Source of the DNA: Hyphomicrobiales bacterium
GTDB lineage: Bacteria > Pseudomonadota > Alphaproteobacteria > Rhizobiales > Rhizobiaceae
Reading direction: 5' to 3'
Length of the DNA: 64,000 nucleotides
NCBI GenBank assembly: GCA_900466605.1
Contig: UBMU01000003.1
Location: 124,001 to 188,000 of the forward strand
Of the stretch, positions 48,376 to 58,201 are shown one piece after another. The stretch's first letter is position 1. The number at the start of each line of letters is the position of its first letter. The notes beneath the pieces were generated by a model, which was not told the origin of the DNA, searched no databases, and saw only the letters and a program-made list of their open reading frames with translations. The translations under genes were made by a program, and so were the position numbers.

Positions 48376-49248
48376 GTGACCGCTGCGTCGAAGACAGTTT
48401 CGGACGTAATCCATTCGCATTTTGGCATGCTTACGCGAGCCGAAAAGCAATTGGCCGAGAGCCTGCTGGACAACTACCCGGTCTCCGGACTGGGGAGCAT
48501 CACGACGATTGCCGAGAACGCTGGTGTATCGACACCCACGGTCGTTCGCATGGTGCAGAAGCTGGGCTTCAAGGGCTATCCGGACTTTCAGGCACATCTC
48601 CACCAAGAGTTGGAAGCGACGATTTCAAACCCGATCGCCAAGCATGACCGATGGGCATCCAACGCTCCTGGCACGCATATTCTGAACCGCTTTGCCGATG
48701 CGATCATGGGCAACCTGCGCCAGACGCTCAGCGGGCTCGATACGGCGACGTTCGACAGTGTCGCCTCGCTGCTATCCGACCGCAAGCGCGGCCTCTATTT
48801 TGTCGGCGGACGCATTACCGGCGCGCTGGCCGAATACTTCTTTACGCATATGCAGGTCATTCGCCCGAGCACTGCGCTGCTCTCATCGAATTCGAGCAGC
48901 TGGCCACAGTACGTGCTCAATATGAATCCAGGCGACTTGCTGGTGATATTTGATATCCGCCGCTACGAGCAGGAAATGGTCAGCCTGGCGACAGCCGCCC
49001 GGAAGAGAGGCGCCGAGATCGTCGTTTTCACCGATCAATGGGGATCGCCAGCCGCCAAGCTCGCGCGCCATACCTTTCGTGTGCAGATCGAGGCGCCGTC
49101 AGCCTGGGACTCTTCCGTCGTTACTCTCTTCATCGTTGAAGCGCTGATCGAAGCCGTTCAGAGCTCGACATGGGACGAGACGAAAGAACGTATGAAAACC
49201 CTGGAGGGCCTGTTCGAACAAACCAGACTCTTCCGCAAACTCGGTTAG
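48376..49248 (+). CDS. RpiR/MurR-family transcriptional regulator
   Basis: The 290-residue protein has an N-terminal HTH of the RpiR type (SITTIAENAGVSTPTVVRMVQKLGF, around residues 40-64) and a C-terminal SIS domain (residues about 125-270, with FVGGRITGALAEYF and ARKRGAEIVVFTDQ), which binds phosphosugars or related ligands. GGGGAG lies 11 bp before the GTG at 48376; a GTG at 48334 is less likely. It lies between two oppositely transcribed units and could control either or both. Confidence 0.86.
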   Translation: MTAASKTVSDVIHSHFGMLTRAEKQLAESLLDNYPVSGLGSITTIAENAGVSTPTVVRMVQKLGFKGYPDFQAHLHQELEATISNPIAKHDRWASNAPGTHILNRFADAIMGNLRQTLSGLDTATFDSVASLLSDRKRGLYFVGGRITGALAEYFFTHMQVIRPSTALLSSNSSSWPQYVLNMNPGDLLVIFDIRRYEQEMVSLATAARKRGAEIVVFTDQWGSPAAKLARHTFRVQIEAPSAWDSSVVTLFIVEALIEAVQSSTWDETKERMKTLEGLFEQTRLFRKLG

Positions 49249-49430
49249 GAGGGAAAATACGACAGAGAGATGACGCAAGTGCGCGGCGGCAAGGAACGTG
49301 TCGTAAATGAAACATCACGGCCAACTGCCTGCTATACAAAGAAAAAATAACGTCACCGAACTGTCACGAAAGCTTCACGTAACGTAAGTAACAGCATCGT
49401 CGGACACTGAAAACCCGAAGGAGAACAACA

Positions 49431-50534
49431 GTGATCTCTAATATTTCGAAAATGCTTTCGCTTTCTACTGCAATCGTTGTTGCCTCGACTGCAATTGCGG
49501 CTGCGGAACCTAGCGCTGAACTTATCGCTGCCGCCAAGAAGGAAGGCACGCTGACGACCATCGCCCTTCCGCACGACTGGTGCGGCTACGGCGACGTCAT
49601 TGCCGGCTTCAAGGCCAAATACGGCATCGACGTCAACGAACTGAACCCGGACGCAGGCTCGGGCGATGAAATCGAAGCCATCAAGGCCAACAAGGGCAAC
49701 ACCGGCCCGCAGGCTCCTGACGTCATCGACGTCGGCCTCTCCTTCGGCCCGTCTGCCAAGGCCGATGGCCTGATCCAACCTTACAAGGTCTCGACCTGGG
49801 ACTCGATCCCTGACAGCGCCAAGGATGCCGACGGCTACTGGTACGGCGACTACTACGGCGTTCTCTCCTTCGTCGTGAACACGGACATCGTCAAGGACGT
49901 CCCGAAGGACTGGGCTGACCTGAAGAAGTCGGACTACGCGAACAGCATCGCCCTCGCCGGTGACCCGCGCGCCTCGAACCAGGCTGTCCAGGCTGTTTAC
50001 GCCGCCGGCATCGCAGCTGGTGAAAAGGATGCGACCAAGGCTGGTGAAGCTGGCCTCGCCTACTTCGCCGAGCTCAACAAGGCTGGCAATCTCGTTCCTG
50101 TCATCGGCAAGTCCGCTTCGCTGGCACAGGGCTCCACCCCGATCGTCATCGCCTGGGACTACAACGGTCTCTCCTGGCGCGACACGCTGAAGGGCAACCC
50201 GCCGGTTGAAGTCGTCGTTCCGGCATCGGGCGTCAACGCTGGCGTCTACGTCCAGGCGATCTCCGCTTTCGCTCCGCATCCGAACGCTGCAAAGCTCTGG
50301 ATGGAATACCTCTATTCGGACGAAGGTCAGCTCGGCTGGCTGAAGGGTTATTGCCACCCGATCCGCTTCAACGACCTGGCGGCGAACAAGAAGATCCCGC
50401 AGGAACTTCTCGACAAGCTGCCGCCGGCAGCTGCCTATGAAAAGGCCGTGTTCCCGACCCTCGACGAGCAGGCCGCCGGCAAGGCTGCCATCACCACCAA
50501 GTGGGACAGCGTCGTCGGCGCCAACGTCAAGTAA
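49431..50534 (+). CDS. ABC transporter periplasmic substrate-binding protein (PotD/Fbp-like)
   Basis: The 367-residue protein has a signal peptide (cleavage near AAA-EPS, residue 25) and a family 1/6-type two-lobe fold with KKEGTLTTIALPHDW and PDVIDVGLSFGPSAKADGL. Relatives bind polyamines, iron or small organic cations; the ligand is unknown. Codon use is strongly biased to C-ending codons, suggesting high expression. GAAGGAGA precedes a GTG start. The first of a plus-strand importer operon with two permeases and an ATPase. Confidence 0.87.
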   Translation: MISNISKMLSLSTAIVVASTAIAAAEPSAELIAAAKKEGTLTTIALPHDWCGYGDVIAGFKAKYGIDVNELNPDAGSGDEIEAIKANKGNTGPQAPDVIDVGLSFGPSAKADGLIQPYKVSTWDSIPDSAKDADGYWYGDYYGVLSFVVNTDIVKDVPKDWADLKKSDYANSIALAGDPRASNQAVQAVYAAGIAAGEKDATKAGEAGLAYFAELNKAGNLVPVIGKSASLAQGSTPIVIAWDYNGLSWRDTLKGNPPVEVVVPASGVNAGVYVQAISAFAPHPNAAKLWMEYLYSDEGQLGWLKGYCHPIRFNDLAANKKIPQELLDKLPPAAAYEKAVFPTLDEQAAGKAAITTKWDSVVGANVK

Positions 50535-50546
50535 TCTCTGACGCAG

Positions 50547-50583
50547 GACCTCTCCGTCCCCGCGGCGGGGAGGTCTCATTTTC
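50547..50583 (+). terminator. Attenuating hairpin between binding-protein and permease genes
   Basis: ACCTCTCC...GGGGAGGT (about 50548-50574) forms a GC-rich hairpin with one G-U pair, followed by CATTTTCATT. Located 12 bp after the binding-protein stop, it likely stabilises the upstream mRNA or limits read-through so that more binding protein than permease is made. Confidence 0.6.
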
Positions 50584-50606
50584 ATTGCCCGGTAAGGCTG
50601 TCGTCT

Positions 50607-51500
50607 ATGAGCACTGTTTCAACATCCGTGGCCAGCACCACGCCCCTGATAAACCGCGACAGGGTCATAGACTGGCTCGGCATCGCGCCGTTCATGATTT
50701 TCGCCGCGATGTTCCTGATCATACCGACGCTTTATCTCGTCGCAGGTGCGTTCCTGACGCCGGAAGGCGAACTGACACTCAAGAACATCGCCGACCTGTT
50801 CACGCCCTCGATTCTCAGCGCCTACTGGATCAGTATCAAGGTATCGGTGGCCTCGGCCCTCGGTGGCGCGCTGATCGGCTTCTTTCTCGCCTGGGCAGTC
50901 GTGCTCGGCGGCCTCCCGAACTGGGTCCGGTCCGGCCTTCTCACATTTTCCGGCGTTGCCTCAAATTTTGCGGGCGTACCGCTCGCCTTTGCCTTCCTCG
51001 CCACGCTCGGACGCACCGGTCTGGTGACCGTTTTGATGCGCGACTGGTTCGGCTTCAATCTCTATTCCACCGGCTTCAACCTTCTCAGCTTTTTCGGGTT
51101 GACCCTTACCTACATGTACTTCCAGATCCCGTTGATGGTGCTGATCCTCACTCCTGCACTGGACGGTATGAAAAAGGAATGGAAGGAGGCCGCATCCATT
51201 CTCGGTGCTACCAACGGCCAATACTGGCGCATGGTTGCCTTCCCTATCCTCTGGCCGAGCCTGATGGGCACCACGCTGCTTCTCTTCGCAAACGCCTTCG
51301 GCGCAATCGCCACTGCCTACGCCTTGACTGGTAGTTCGCTGAACATCGTGCCGATCCTCCTCTACGCCCAGATCCGCGGCGACGTGCTGCACAACGCCAA
51401 TCTCGGCTACGCGCTGGCGCTCGGCATGATCGTCATCACCGGCCTATCCAACCTCGTCTACATCCTGCTGCGCATGCGCGCCGAACGGTGGCAAAAATGA
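50607..51500 (+). CDS. ABC transporter permease, first subunit
   Basis: The 297-residue protein has six predicted spans and the inner-membrane permease EAA loop (KEWKEAASILGATNGQYWRMVAFP near residue 190) that contacts the ATPase. It matches the PotB-like permeases of family 1/6 importers. It overlaps the second permease by ATGA at 51497-51500, so translation is coupled. Confidence 0.88.
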   Translation: MSTVSTSVASTTPLINRDRVIDWLGIAPFMIFAAMFLIIPTLYLVAGAFLTPEGELTLKNIADLFTPSILSAYWISIKVSVASALGGALIGFFLAWAVVLGGLPNWVRSGLLTFSGVASNFAGVPLAFAFLATLGRTGLVTVLMRDWFGFNLYSTGFNLLSFFGLTLTYMYFQIPLMVLILTPALDGMKKEWKEAASILGATNGQYWRMVAFPILWPSLMGTTLLLFANAFGAIATAYALTGSSLNIVPILLYAQIRGDVLHNANLGYALALGMIVITGLSNLVYILLRMRAERWQK

Positions 51501-52285
51501 AGACCTCACGCCTTGGAGCCTGGATCGCCATCGCAATCGGCGCGACATACTTCGTCCTGCCGCTCATCGCCACCATCGAATTCTCGCTGCGCATGCGCCG
51601 CGGCGCCTACAGTTTCGACGCCTATGCCTCGGTTTTCTCCGAGGCGCAGTTCCGCGAAACCTTCGGCTATTCGATGCTGATGGCGCTGCTGACCATCGTC
51701 TTCGGCATGCTTCTCGTGGTGCCGACCGCCTATTGGGTTCGCCTGCGCCTGCCGCAGATCCGCCCGATCGTCGAGTTCATCACGCTGCTGCCGCTAGTCA
51801 TCCCGGCAATCGTGATCGTCTTCGGCTACCTCAGAATGTACAACTCGTCCTCGATGCTGCCGCTGACGGGCTCGACGACGGGTACCAACGTGCTGCTCGT
51901 CCTCTCCTACATCACGCTGTCGTTGCCCTACATGTACCGCGCCGTTGACACGGCAATGCGCGCGATCGACGTCCGCACGCTGACCGAGGCCGCAGAAAGC
52001 CTCGGCGCAAGCTGGATGACCATCATGTTCAAATGCATCTTCCCGAACGTCATGAGCGGTGTTCTCTCTGGCGCCTTCATCACGCTTGCGATCGTCATGG
52101 GCGAATTCACCATGGCTGCACTCCTTAATCGTCCGGCCTTCGGCCCCTATCTGCAGCTGGTCGGCGCCAACCGCGCCTACGAGCCGTCGGCCTTGGCCGT
52201 CATCGCCTTCTCGATCACCTGGCTCAGCATGGGCCTGCTGCAACTCGTCTCCCGCTTCCACAAAGCCGCTCCGGCTAAGTCGTAA
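51497..52285 (+). CDS. ABC transporter permease, second subunit
   Basis: The 262-residue protein has six predicted spans and an EAA motif (TLTEAAESLGASWMTIMFKCIFPN near residue 155). It resembles PotC-like permeases. I chose the ATG at 51497, overlapping the stop of the first permease; a GTG 9 bp upstream is in frame but less likely. The ATPase gene follows 14 bp later. Confidence 0.88.
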   Translation: MKTSRLGAWIAIAIGATYFVLPLIATIEFSLRMRRGAYSFDAYASVFSEAQFRETFGYSMLMALLTIVFGMLLVVPTAYWVRLRLPQIRPIVEFITLLPLVIPAIVIVFGYLRMYNSSSMLPLTGSTTGTNVLLVLSYITLSLPYMYRAVDTAMRAIDVRTLTEAAESLGASWMTIMFKCIFPNVMSGVLSGAFITLAIVMGEFTMAALLNRPAFGPYLQLVGANRAYEPSALAVIAFSITWLSMGLLQLVSRFHKAAPAKS

Positions 52286-52299
52286 GGTATCTGGTTTTC

Positions 52300-53361
52300 A
52301 TGGCCTTTCTCGAACTCGCAAACCTCAAGAAATCCTTCGGCGCCACGCAGGTCGTGCATGACTTCAACATGCAGATCGAGAAGGGTGAATTCATCTCTTT
52401 CCTCGGTCCCTCGGGCTGCGGCAAGACGACTGTCCTGCGCATGATCGCAGGCTTCGAAACGCCCTCTGCCGGACGCATTGCCATCGGCGGCAAGGAGCAG
52501 AACAATCTGAAGCCCAACAAGCGAAATATCGGCATGGTTTTCCAGGCCTATGCGCTGTTTCCCAACATGACGGTTCACGACAACGTCGCCTTCGGCTTGA
52601 AGGTCGCAGGCACACAGCCAGCCGAGATCGATGCTCGCGTCAAGGAAATGCTCGGGCTGATCAAGCTCGATCACCTTGCCGACCGCTATCCCTATCAGCT
52701 CTCCGGCGGCCAGCAGCAGCGCGTGGCGCTTGCCCGCGCCCTGGCGGTGCGCCCGCAGGTCCTGCTGCTCGATGAGCCGCTGTCAGCTCTCGACGCCAAG
52801 ATCCGCGTCTCGTTGCGCGAGGAAATCCGTGCCATCCAGCAGAAGCTTGGGATCACCACCGTCTTCGTGACGCACGATCAGGAAGAAGCGCTCTCGATCT
52901 CCGACCGCATTGTCGTCATGAATGCCGGCCGCGCCGACCAGATCGGCACGCCATTCGAAATCTACAATACGCCGGCAACACGCTTCGTCGCGTCCTTCGT
53001 CGGCACGCTCAACATGATCGAGGCCAAGGTCGTCGATCCGGCCGCCAATCGTATCCAGATAGGCGATCAGGGCATAACGCTGAAGCAGTCAGTCGCCGCG
53101 TTCAAGGCGGGCGATACGGTCTCACTGGCATTGCGTCCCGAAGCCGGATCTCTGGCCGAGGAAACACCGAGCGATACGAAGCTGACAGGAGTGGTCGTAT
53201 CCGCCCACTTCCTCGGTTCCGTCATCCGCACGCGCATGAATGTCGGCGGCAATGTCATTTCCTTCGACATGTTCAACAGCCCGGGTGTGACGCCACCGGC
53301 GGCCGGCGAAACCGTCACGCTCCGCTTCATGGCCGCCGACCTCCTCGTCATTCGCGATTGA
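52300..53361 (+). CDS. ABC transporter ATP-binding protein (PotA/FbpC-like)
   Basis: The 353-residue ATPase has Walker A GPSGCGKTT near residue 36, signature LSGGQQQRVALARAL near 133, Walker B LLLDEPLSALDAK and a C-terminal TOBE-like regulatory domain (from about residue 245). It powers the importer encoded just upstream (14 bp spacing). The MFS gene follows after 145 bp. Confidence 0.92.
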   Translation: MAFLELANLKKSFGATQVVHDFNMQIEKGEFISFLGPSGCGKTTVLRMIAGFETPSAGRIAIGGKEQNNLKPNKRNIGMVFQAYALFPNMTVHDNVAFGLKVAGTQPAEIDARVKEMLGLIKLDHLADRYPYQLSGGQQQRVALARALAVRPQVLLLDEPLSALDAKIRVSLREEIRAIQQKLGITTVFVTHDQEEALSISDRIVVMNAGRADQIGTPFEIYNTPATRFVASFVGTLNMIEAKVVDPAANRIQIGDQGITLKQSVAAFKAGDTVSLALRPEAGSLAEETPSDTKLTGVVVSAHFLGSVIRTRMNVGGNVISFDMFNSPGVTPPAAGETVTLRFMAADLLVIRD

Positions 53362-53506
53362 CGGCGCGCCGCGCTCAGTCTTTGCGCCTTTGCCACACTC
53401 GCGTCCGCATTTCCGGTGCTGCATTCCGCGGCGCCGGAAAGTGCTTGAAATGATGTCCTTGATGCGCAACGACGGCTGAAGCCGTTCATCCAGCAAAGTC
53501 AGCATC

Positions 53507-54841
53507 ATGTCCCCCACCCCGACCGCCGCGGCGCCTCGCCGCCTCACCTCGCAGGATTTCCGCACACTCGGCCTCTCGGCCCTTGGGGGTGCGCTCGAAT
53601 TCTATGACTTCATCATCTTCGTTTTCTTCGCGGCAGTTATCGGCAAGCTGTTCTTTCCGCCCGATATGCCGGAATGGCTGGTGACGATCCAGACGTTCGG
53701 GATTTTCGCCGCCGGCTACCTCGTGCGCCCGCTCGGCGGCATCGTCCTCGCCCACTTCGGCGATCTTTTCGGCCGCAAGCGCATCTTCGCCTTCTCAATT
53801 CTGCTGATGGCGCTTTCGACGCTCGGCATGGCGGCGATGCCGACCTATGCCACGATCGGCGTTGCCGCTCCGATCCTGCTCGTGTTGATGCGTCTCCTGC
53901 AAGGAGCGGCGATCGGCGGCGAAGTGCCGGGCGCATGGACCTTCGTGGCTGAGCACGTCCCGTTCCGCCGCGTCGGCTTTGCCTGTGGCTTTCTTTGCTC
54001 AGGTCTGACGCTCGGCATCCTGCTCGGATCCTTTATCGCGACGATCATCAACTCGGCCTTCACGCCGGACGACGTTGCCGCCTACGCTTGGCGTATCCCC
54101 TTCTTCCTCGGCGGTATCTTCGGCCTTGTTGCTGTCTATCTGCGCCGCTGGCTGCAGGAAACGCCGGTCTTTGCGGAGATGAAGCAAGCCCGCTCGCTTG
54201 TGCCTGAACTGCCGCTGAAGGCTGTCCTGCGCGACTATCCGCGTGGCGTCATCATCTCAATGCTGCTGACTTGGATCCTGTCGGCCGGCATTGTCGTGAC
54301 GACGCTGATGACCGCGACCTTCCTGCAGAAGCTCTATGGCTACACGGCTCAGCAATCGCTGGCGGCTACCAGCTTCGGCACGCTATTCCTGATCTTCGGT
54401 ACCGCGGCTGCAGGCGCGATCGTCGACCGGGTCGGCTCAGGACGCTTCTTTGTTGTCTCCAGCGTCTTCTTTGGTGCAGCAACCTTCGCATTCTACACCT
54501 ACGCGGCCGTTTCACTGACCGTCCTATTCACGCTCTACGCAATCATGGGGCTCTCGGTTGGTATGGTTGGAGCAGTGCCCTATGTGATGGTCCGCGCCTT
54601 CCCTGCCCGCGTTCGTTTCAGCGGCCTCTCCTTCTCCTACAACGTCTCCTATGCGATTTTCGGTGGCCTGACGCCTCTCGCAGTCGCATCGCTGCTGCCA
54701 ATCAATCCGATGGCACATGCCTACTACCTGCTCTTCATCGCCGCCCTCGCCTTCGTGCTCGGGCTCTACCTGATCGCCAAGGGAGACAGTGTCGAGGCAG
54801 ACGTCGGCATCGAGGAGCTCACCGAGCGCCTCGCCGCCTGA
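53507..54841 (+). CDS. MFS transporter, metabolite:H+ symporter type (ProP/KgtP-like)
   Basis: The 444-residue membrane protein has twelve predicted spans and the MHS family signature GGALEFYDFIIFVFFAAVIGKLFFP near residue 27, with GHFGD-like loop LAHFGDLFGRKR near 77. Such symporters import organic acids, betaines or proline. Plus strand downstream of the ABC importer, 54 bp before the NIPSNAP gene; the two importers may serve the same nutrient. Confidence 0.88.
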   Translation: MSPTPTAAAPRRLTSQDFRTLGLSALGGALEFYDFIIFVFFAAVIGKLFFPPDMPEWLVTIQTFGIFAAGYLVRPLGGIVLAHFGDLFGRKRIFAFSILLMALSTLGMAAMPTYATIGVAAPILLVLMRLLQGAAIGGEVPGAWTFVAEHVPFRRVGFACGFLCSGLTLGILLGSFIATIINSAFTPDDVAAYAWRIPFFLGGIFGLVAVYLRRWLQETPVFAEMKQARSLVPELPLKAVLRDYPRGVIISMLLTWILSAGIVVTTLMTATFLQKLYGYTAQQSLAATSFGTLFLIFGTAAAGAIVDRVGSGRFFVVSSVFFGAATFAFYTYAAVSLTVLFTLYAIMGLSVGMVGAVPYVMVRAFPARVRFSGLSFSYNVSYAIFGGLTPLAVASLLPINPMAHAYYLLFIAALAFVLGLYLIAKGDSVEADVGIEELTERLAA

Positions 54842-54895
54842 CGCTAGCGAAGACGTGTGGCCGCCGTCCGGTATTGCTTCAAAGGAAATGTTTCA

Positions 54896-55201
54896 ATGAT
54901 TACTTGCTATCTGCGTTACACGATCGACCCGTACAAGACCGCCGAATTCGAGGAATATGCGCGCCTCTGGATTCCGATCGTCAATCGAATGGGCGGCGCG
55001 CATCACGGTTATTTCCTGCCGTCCGAGGGTGCCAACAACATTGCCATCGCGCTGTTTTCGTTCCCGAGCCTCGCGGATTACGAGGACTACCGCACGCGTA
55101 TGGCAAGCGATCCCGAATGCCAGGCCGCGTTCGACTTAGATAAGCGCAACCGCAGCATCATCAGCTACGAGCGCAGTTTCATGCGCCCTGTTCTTGGCTG
55201 A
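54896..55201 (+). CDS. NIPSNAP-family small protein
   Basis: The 101-residue protein has the NIPSNAP/dimeric alpha-beta barrel look: YLRYTIDPYKTAEFEEYARLW near the start and a C-terminal RNRSIISYERSFMRPV. AAAGGAA precedes the ATG at 54896. Such proteins often accompany oxygenases or transporters and may act as small cofactor or substrate-binding barrels. The role here is unknown. Confidence 0.8.
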   Translation: MITCYLRYTIDPYKTAEFEEYARLWIPIVNRMGGAHHGYFLPSEGANNIAIALFSFPSLADYEDYRTRMASDPECQAAFDLDKRNRSIISYERSFMRPVLG

Positions 55202-55209
55202 TCGATAGA

Positions 55210-55244
55210 AATGGAAAGCCCCGCTCTGGCGGGGCTTTCAGTTT
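55210..55244. terminator. Bidirectional terminator between NIPSNAP gene and sugar ABC operon
   Basis: GAAAGCCCCGC-TCTG-GCGGGGCTTTC (55214-55239) is a strong hairpin between two convergent transcripts, with TTT-containing flanks on both sides. Confidence 0.85.
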
Positions 55245-55255
55245 GACATTGGGCT

Positions 55256-56257
55256 CTAGCGGATAGCCTTGTCATTGGCATCGAACCGATGCATGTGGGC
55301 TGTATCCGGGGTCGCATAGACGATCTCGTCGGGCTCGTACTGATGCTCACCGAAAAGGCGCGCGGTGATCAGGCCGCACTGCTCGGATTCGAGATAGAGG
55401 ATCGTGTCCGCGCCGAGATGTTCGACGTGGACGACCTTCGCCCGCCACGTGCCATGCTCGCGCGAAAGGGTCAGGTGCTCTGGGCGCACGCCAACAGTCT
55501 TTGCCCCGGCATCGCTAACCTTGTCGCCCGGAATGAAGTTCATCATCGGTGAACCGATGAAGCCGGCAACAAAGACATTTGCAGGACGGTTGTAGAGTTC
55601 CATTGGTGAGCCGACCTGCTCGACGGCACCGGCATTCAGCACCACGATCTTGTCGGCAAGCGTCATCGCCTCGACCTGGTCGTGGGTGACGTAAATCATC
55701 GTTGCCTTGAGGCTGCGATGAAGACGGGCAATCTCGAGGCGGGTCTGGACGCGCAAGGCAGCATCGAGGTTCGACAGCGGCTCGTCGAAAAGAAAGAGCG
55801 CCGGCTCGCGCACGATCGCGCGGCCAATGGCGACACGCTGGCGCTGACCACCAGAAAGCTCAGCCGGGCGCCGAGCGAGATAAGGCTCCAACGACAGCAT
55901 CGAGGATGCCTTGTTGACTCGCTTGTCGATCTCGTCCTTCGGCGTGCCGGCCTGCTTGAGACCGAGGCCCATGTTGTCCTTGACCGTCAGGTGCGGATAG
56001 AGCGCGTAGGATTGGAACACCATCGCGATGCCGCGTTTGGCGGGTGGCGTCAGTGTCTCTTCCTTGCCATTGATGAAGACGGAGCCAGAGGTGACGTCCT
56101 CCAGTCCGGCAATGCTGCGCAAAAGGGTCGATTTACCGCAGCCCGAAGGTCCGACAAAAATGACGAACTCGCCGTCCTTGACCTCCAGGTCGATGCCCTT
56201 CAGCACCTCATGCGTGCCGTAGGTCTTGCGGATGGATTTGAGTTGAAGCGATCCCAC
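55256..56257 (-). CDS. Sugar ABC transporter ATP-binding protein (UgpC/MsmK-like)
   Basis: The 333-residue ATPase has Walker [10 protein letters not shown] near residue 37, signature [13 protein letters not shown] near 134, [11 protein letters not shown] and a TOBE domain from about 240. It is the last gene of a minus-strand sugar importer (binding protein, two permeases, oxidoreductase, ATPase). The Gfo/Idh/MocA gene ends 12 bp before it. Confidence 0.93.
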   Translation of the reverse strand: MGSLQLKSIRKTYGTHEVLKGIDLEVKDGEFVIFVGPSGCGKSTLLRSIAGLEDVTSGSVFINGKEETLTPPAKRGIAMVFQSYALYPHLTVKDNMGLGLKQAGTPKDEIDKRVNKASSMLSLEPYLARRPAELSGGQRQRVAIGRAIVREPALFLFDEPLSNLDAALRVQTRLEIARLHRSLKATMIYVTHDQVEAMTLADKIVVLNAGAVEQVGSPMELYNRPANVFVAGFIGSPMMNFIPGDKVSDAGAKTVGVRPEHLTLSREHGTWRAKVVHVEHLGADTILYLESEQCGLITARLFGEHQYEPDEIVYATPDTAHMHRFDANDKAIR

Positions 56258-56269
56258 TAGTCGTATTCC

Positions 56270-57352
56270 TTACAGTTTGACCGGCTCTTGGAGCTTGACG
56301 GCTTGGCCGGTACGCACGCTTTCGTCGGCGGCGAGGCAGATGCGCAGCGAAGCGACGGCGTCTGCCATGTGGCGGTTGAGGTCGATGTCCTCGCGAATGG
56401 CCTTCAGCATGAAGGCCTGCTCGCGGTCGCAGAGTTCCTGATGGCCCGGCTCTCCCGCCATCGTCATATCCTGGTCCGGCTTGATGAACTTGCCGTCGGA
56501 TCCCGTCTCTGCCGTGTGCAGGCGAATGACCGAGGTCTTGGTGTGAGCGTCGATATCGTCGGACTTGGCGTTGGGGTCCATGACGATCGAGACCGATCCC
56601 TTCGGCGACATGATGTCCTTCACGAAGAAAGCCGTTTCCGAGATCATTGGCCCCCAGCCGGCCTCGTACCAGCCAACGGAACCATCCTCGAAAAGCACCT
56701 GAAGCTGGCCGTAGTTATACATGTCAGATGCGATTTCGTTGGAGAGCCGCAGCCCCATGCCGCGCACCTCCACCGGCTTGGCGTCGGTGATCTGGCACAT
56801 GACGTCGACATAATGCACGCCGCAATCGACGATCGGTGACGTCGTCTGCATCAGGGACTTATGCGTCTCCCAGGTTGGACCGCTGGACTGCTGATTGAGA
56901 TTCATGCGGAAGACATACGGGCCGCCGAGCTTGCGGGCCTCTTCGATCAATCGCATCCAGGACGGGTGGTGGCGAAGGATGTAGCCGATCACCAGCTTCC
57001 GGCCAGCCTTCTTTGCCGCCGCGACGACGCGCTCCGCGTCGTCGACTGTTGTCGCGAGCGGTTTTTCGACGAAGACATCGCAACCGGCCTCGAAGGCGGC
57101 GACCGCGTAGTCGGCGTGCGTGTCCGAATAGGTGCAGACCGCGCAGAGATCCGGCTTCAGCTCTGCAAGCGCCGCCTGGAAGTCCGAGTAAATCTCGTAG
57201 CCCTGCAATTCCTCGGGCAGCTTGGGTTTGGACCTGTTGACCAGGCCGACAATCTCGAAGCCGGGATTGTTATGGTAGGCCAGCGCATGGCTGCGTCCCA
57301 TGTTGCCGAGGCCGGCGACCAGAACGCGGATTGGCTTGTCGGACGCACTCAC
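56270..57352 (-). CDS. Gfo/Idh/MocA-family oxidoreductase
   Basis: The 360-residue protein has the Rossmann loop VLVAGLGNMGRSHA near residue 10, the family's EKPLA motif (VFVEKPLATTVDDAE near 94) and a C-terminal (alpha/beta) substrate domain. Members reduce or oxidise sugars and inositols using NAD(P). Its stop region and start overlap neighbours in the operon (4 bp overlap with the permease), so it probably modifies the imported sugar. Substrate unknown. Confidence 0.9.
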   Translation of the reverse strand: MSASDKPIRVLVAGLGNMGRSHALAYHNNPGFEIVGLVNRSKPKLPEELQGYEIYSDFQAALAELKPDLCAVCTYSDTHADYAVAAFEAGCDVFVEKPLATTVDDAERVVAAAKKAGRKLVIGYILRHHPSWMRLIEEARKLGGPYVFRMNLNQQSSGPTWETHKSLMQTTSPIVDCGVHYVDVMCQITDAKPVEVRGMGLRLSNEIASDMYNYGQLQVLFEDGSVGWYEAGWGPMISETAFFVKDIMSPKGSVSIVMDPNAKSDDIDAHTKTSVIRLHTAETGSDGKFIKPDQDMTMAGEPGHQELCDREQAFMLKAIREDIDLNRHMADAVASLRICLAADESVRTGQAVKLQEPVKL

Positions 57353-58191
57353 TTGACAGCTCCGGAGGTGATGCCGCGGATCAGCTGCCGCGAGAAGATG
57401 ACGTAGAGGACGAGGATCGGCAGGATAGCCAGCGACAGCGCGGCAAGCACCGCGTTCCAGTTGGTGACGAACTGGCCGATGAAGATCTGCGAGCCGAGAG
57501 TAACCGTCTTCGTTGCTTCGGACGGCGCCAGGATCAGCGGGAACCAGAGGTCGTTCCAGATCGGGATCATCGTGAAGACGGCAACCGTTGCCATCGCCGG
57601 GCGCACCAGCGGCAGGACCAACCGGAAGAAGATCGAATACTCCGACAGCCCATCGATGCGGCCGGCATTCTTCAAATCGTCGGAAACAGTCCGCATGAAT
57701 TCCGAGAGGATGAAGATCGCAAGCGGAATACCTTGGGCAGTGTAGACAAGGATCAGCGCCGTCAGCGTGTTGACGAGGCCGGCTGCCACCATGCCCTGCA
57801 GGATCGCGACCGTGCCGAGGCGGATCGGGATCATGATACCGATCGCCATGTAGAGGCCGGTCAGCGTGTTGCCCTTGAATTTGTATTCGGAGAGCGCAAA
57901 GGCGGCCATCGCGCCGAACAGCAGCACGAAGAAGATCGAAACGACCGTGACGATGAAGCTGTTCTGGAAATAGTTGGCGAAATCACCCTGCCCCAGCACT
58001 GTCTGATAACCGACGAGGCTGAAGGTCGAAGGCGTCGGCACCTGCATCGGCGAACGGAAGATCGCGTTGCGGTCCTTGAACGAGTTGATGATCGTCAGGA
58101 ACACCGGGAAGATGGCAACCAGCGTATAGCCGATGAGTGCCAGGTGGATGAGGCCGGTGCGGATGGGGGATGTGCGTGCTCTATTGGACAT
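57349..58191 (-). CDS. Sugar ABC transporter permease (MalG-like)
   Basis: The 280-residue protein has six predicted spans and an EAA loop (DLKNAGRIDGLSEYSIFFRLVLPLVRP near residue 192). The form is typical of carbohydrate CUT1 importers. It is coupled to the oxidoreductase gene by a 4 bp overlap and lies 10 bp after the other permease. Confidence 0.92.
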   Translation of the reverse strand: MSNRARTSPIRTGLIHLALIGYTLVAIFPVFLTIINSFKDRNAIFRSPMQVPTPSTFSLVGYQTVLGQGDFANYFQNSFIVTVVSIFFVLLFGAMAAFALSEYKFKGNTLTGLYMAIGIMIPIRLGTVAILQGMVAAGLVNTLTALILVYTAQGIPLAIFILSEFMRTVSDDLKNAGRIDGLSEYSIFFRLVLPLVRPAMATVAVFTMIPIWNDLWFPLILAPSEATKTVTLGSQIFIGQFVTNWNAVLAALSLAILPILVLYVIFSRQLIRGITSGAVK

Positions 58192-58201
58192 GACACACTC
58201 C

